Shown in pieces: positions 13,381 through 13,560 of a stretch of 13,560 bases of DNA. Source of the DNA: Bacteroidales bacterium (GTDB lineage: Bacteria > Bacteroidota > Bacteroidia > Bacteroidales > Muribaculaceae). The position numbers and the translations under genes are program-made. The notes under the pieces were generated by a model. The model was not told where the DNA came from. It made no database searches and saw only the letters and a list, made by a program, of their open reading frames with translations. Position 1 is the first letter of the stretch; each line of letters starts with the position of its first letter. The stretch lies in NCBI GenBank assembly GCA_900769345.1, contig CAAGGJ010000110.1, forward strand, positions 1-13,560, in the 5' to 3' direction.

Positions 13381-13560
13381 CCGCAGCACAACGTCGGAGA
13401 CGTTGATTTATGGTTAGCACCACACAGAGGGAGCGAAGCGACCGGTGTGGTGTACGCCCGACCACACCCGGCAAATCAGCCTCGGAGATGCTGATAGTCA
13501 CCCTCCGCCAACTTAATCTCACACAGATTCAACAGATCAAAACAGATTAACACCGCAGCA
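13381..13560. repeat. Mosaic of small hairpins and short direct repeats, no gene
   Basis: Three hairpins stand in a row. AACGTC/GACGTT (13390-13395 and 13399-13404) has a 3-base loop. CACCACAC/GTGTGGTG (13418-13425 and 13445-13452) encloses GAGCGAAGCG. ATCAGC/GCTGAT (13475-13480 and 13490-13495) closes the row. The first and third share a 15-base degenerate repeat (13393-13407 and 13481-13495, 12 of 15 identical). CAGATT/CAGATC recurs at 13524, 13533 and 13543. CCGCAGCA at 13381-13388 is found again at 13553-13560, the window edge, so a second unit may begin there. A minus-strand frame is open here but resembles translated repeat, not a gene. Confidence 0.6.

Noticed and set aside
12804..13391. 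Minus-strand open frame of 195 codons overlapping sdaA
   Set aside because: It lies opposite the strongly conserved C-terminal half of sdaA and its upstream part is the tandem repeat. It has no recognisable motif.
13307..13522. Open frame of 71 codons on the minus strand in the right-end repeat region
   Set aside because: It runs through hairpins and direct repeats, has no domain or ribosome binding site, and its residues mirror the repeat. It is better explained as translated repeat.

Overview
The window reads as chromosomal DNA of a member of the Bacteroidales (Bacteroidota). The support is a TonB/ExbB/ExbD set linked to pdxJ and divergent from nadK, a secreted GH92 glycosidase, an arabinose-5-phosphate isomerase made only of a SIS domain, Bacteroidota-style -7 promoter boxes (TAnnTTTG) in place of sigma70 -10 boxes, and few strong Shine-Dalgarno sites. 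A Muribaculaceae-like gut or host-associated lineage would fit, but this is inference and the window has no rRNA or other taxonomic marker.

Layout. Positions 1-94 hold a short sequence that may be the right end of an insertion sequence. A leftward block follows: a GH92 alpha-mannosidase-like gene (95-2275, AT-rich), then the envelope energy-transduction genes tonB-like, exbD and exbB, and pdxJ furthest upstream. Transcription of this block probably starts in the 170-bp divergent region 5314-5483. To the right, nadK is followed by a hairpin terminator. Next come an AT-rich acyltransferase-3 gene with a nine-C tract in its reading frame, a clear Bacteroidota promoter, and a rightward row of six genes: SIS isomerase (kdsD-like), a PfkB-fold protein with a degenerate active site, a TPR-like helical protein, lumazine synthase (ribH), a YeiH-family membrane protein and an iron-sulfur L-serine ammonia-lyase (sdaA). 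The last 316 bases hold no credible gene. They are a mosaic of tandem repeats and small hairpins.

How the genes fit together. exbB, exbD and the TonB-like gene would form an inner-membrane motor that energises outer-membrane receptors. The periplasmic or surface GH92 enzyme would trim mannose-bearing glycans, whose uptake in this phylum usually depends on TonB. pdxJ, nadK and ribH supply cofactors (pyridoxal phosphate, NADP and the flavin precursor), and SdaA is an iron-sulfur enzyme. The SIS isomerase feeds Kdo synthesis for the outer membrane.

Most of the window is ordinary core metabolism, and I found no complete undescribed system. The observations most worth a second look are: the PfkB-fold protein that lacks the catalytic GAGD aspartate; the C9 tract in the acyltransferase gene, which could act as a slippage switch; unusual substrate-site residues in RibH; an inverted repeat in the pdxJ leader; and the repeat island at the right end. 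Two AT-rich genes, GH92 and the acyltransferase, look like later insertions into a GC-richer core.
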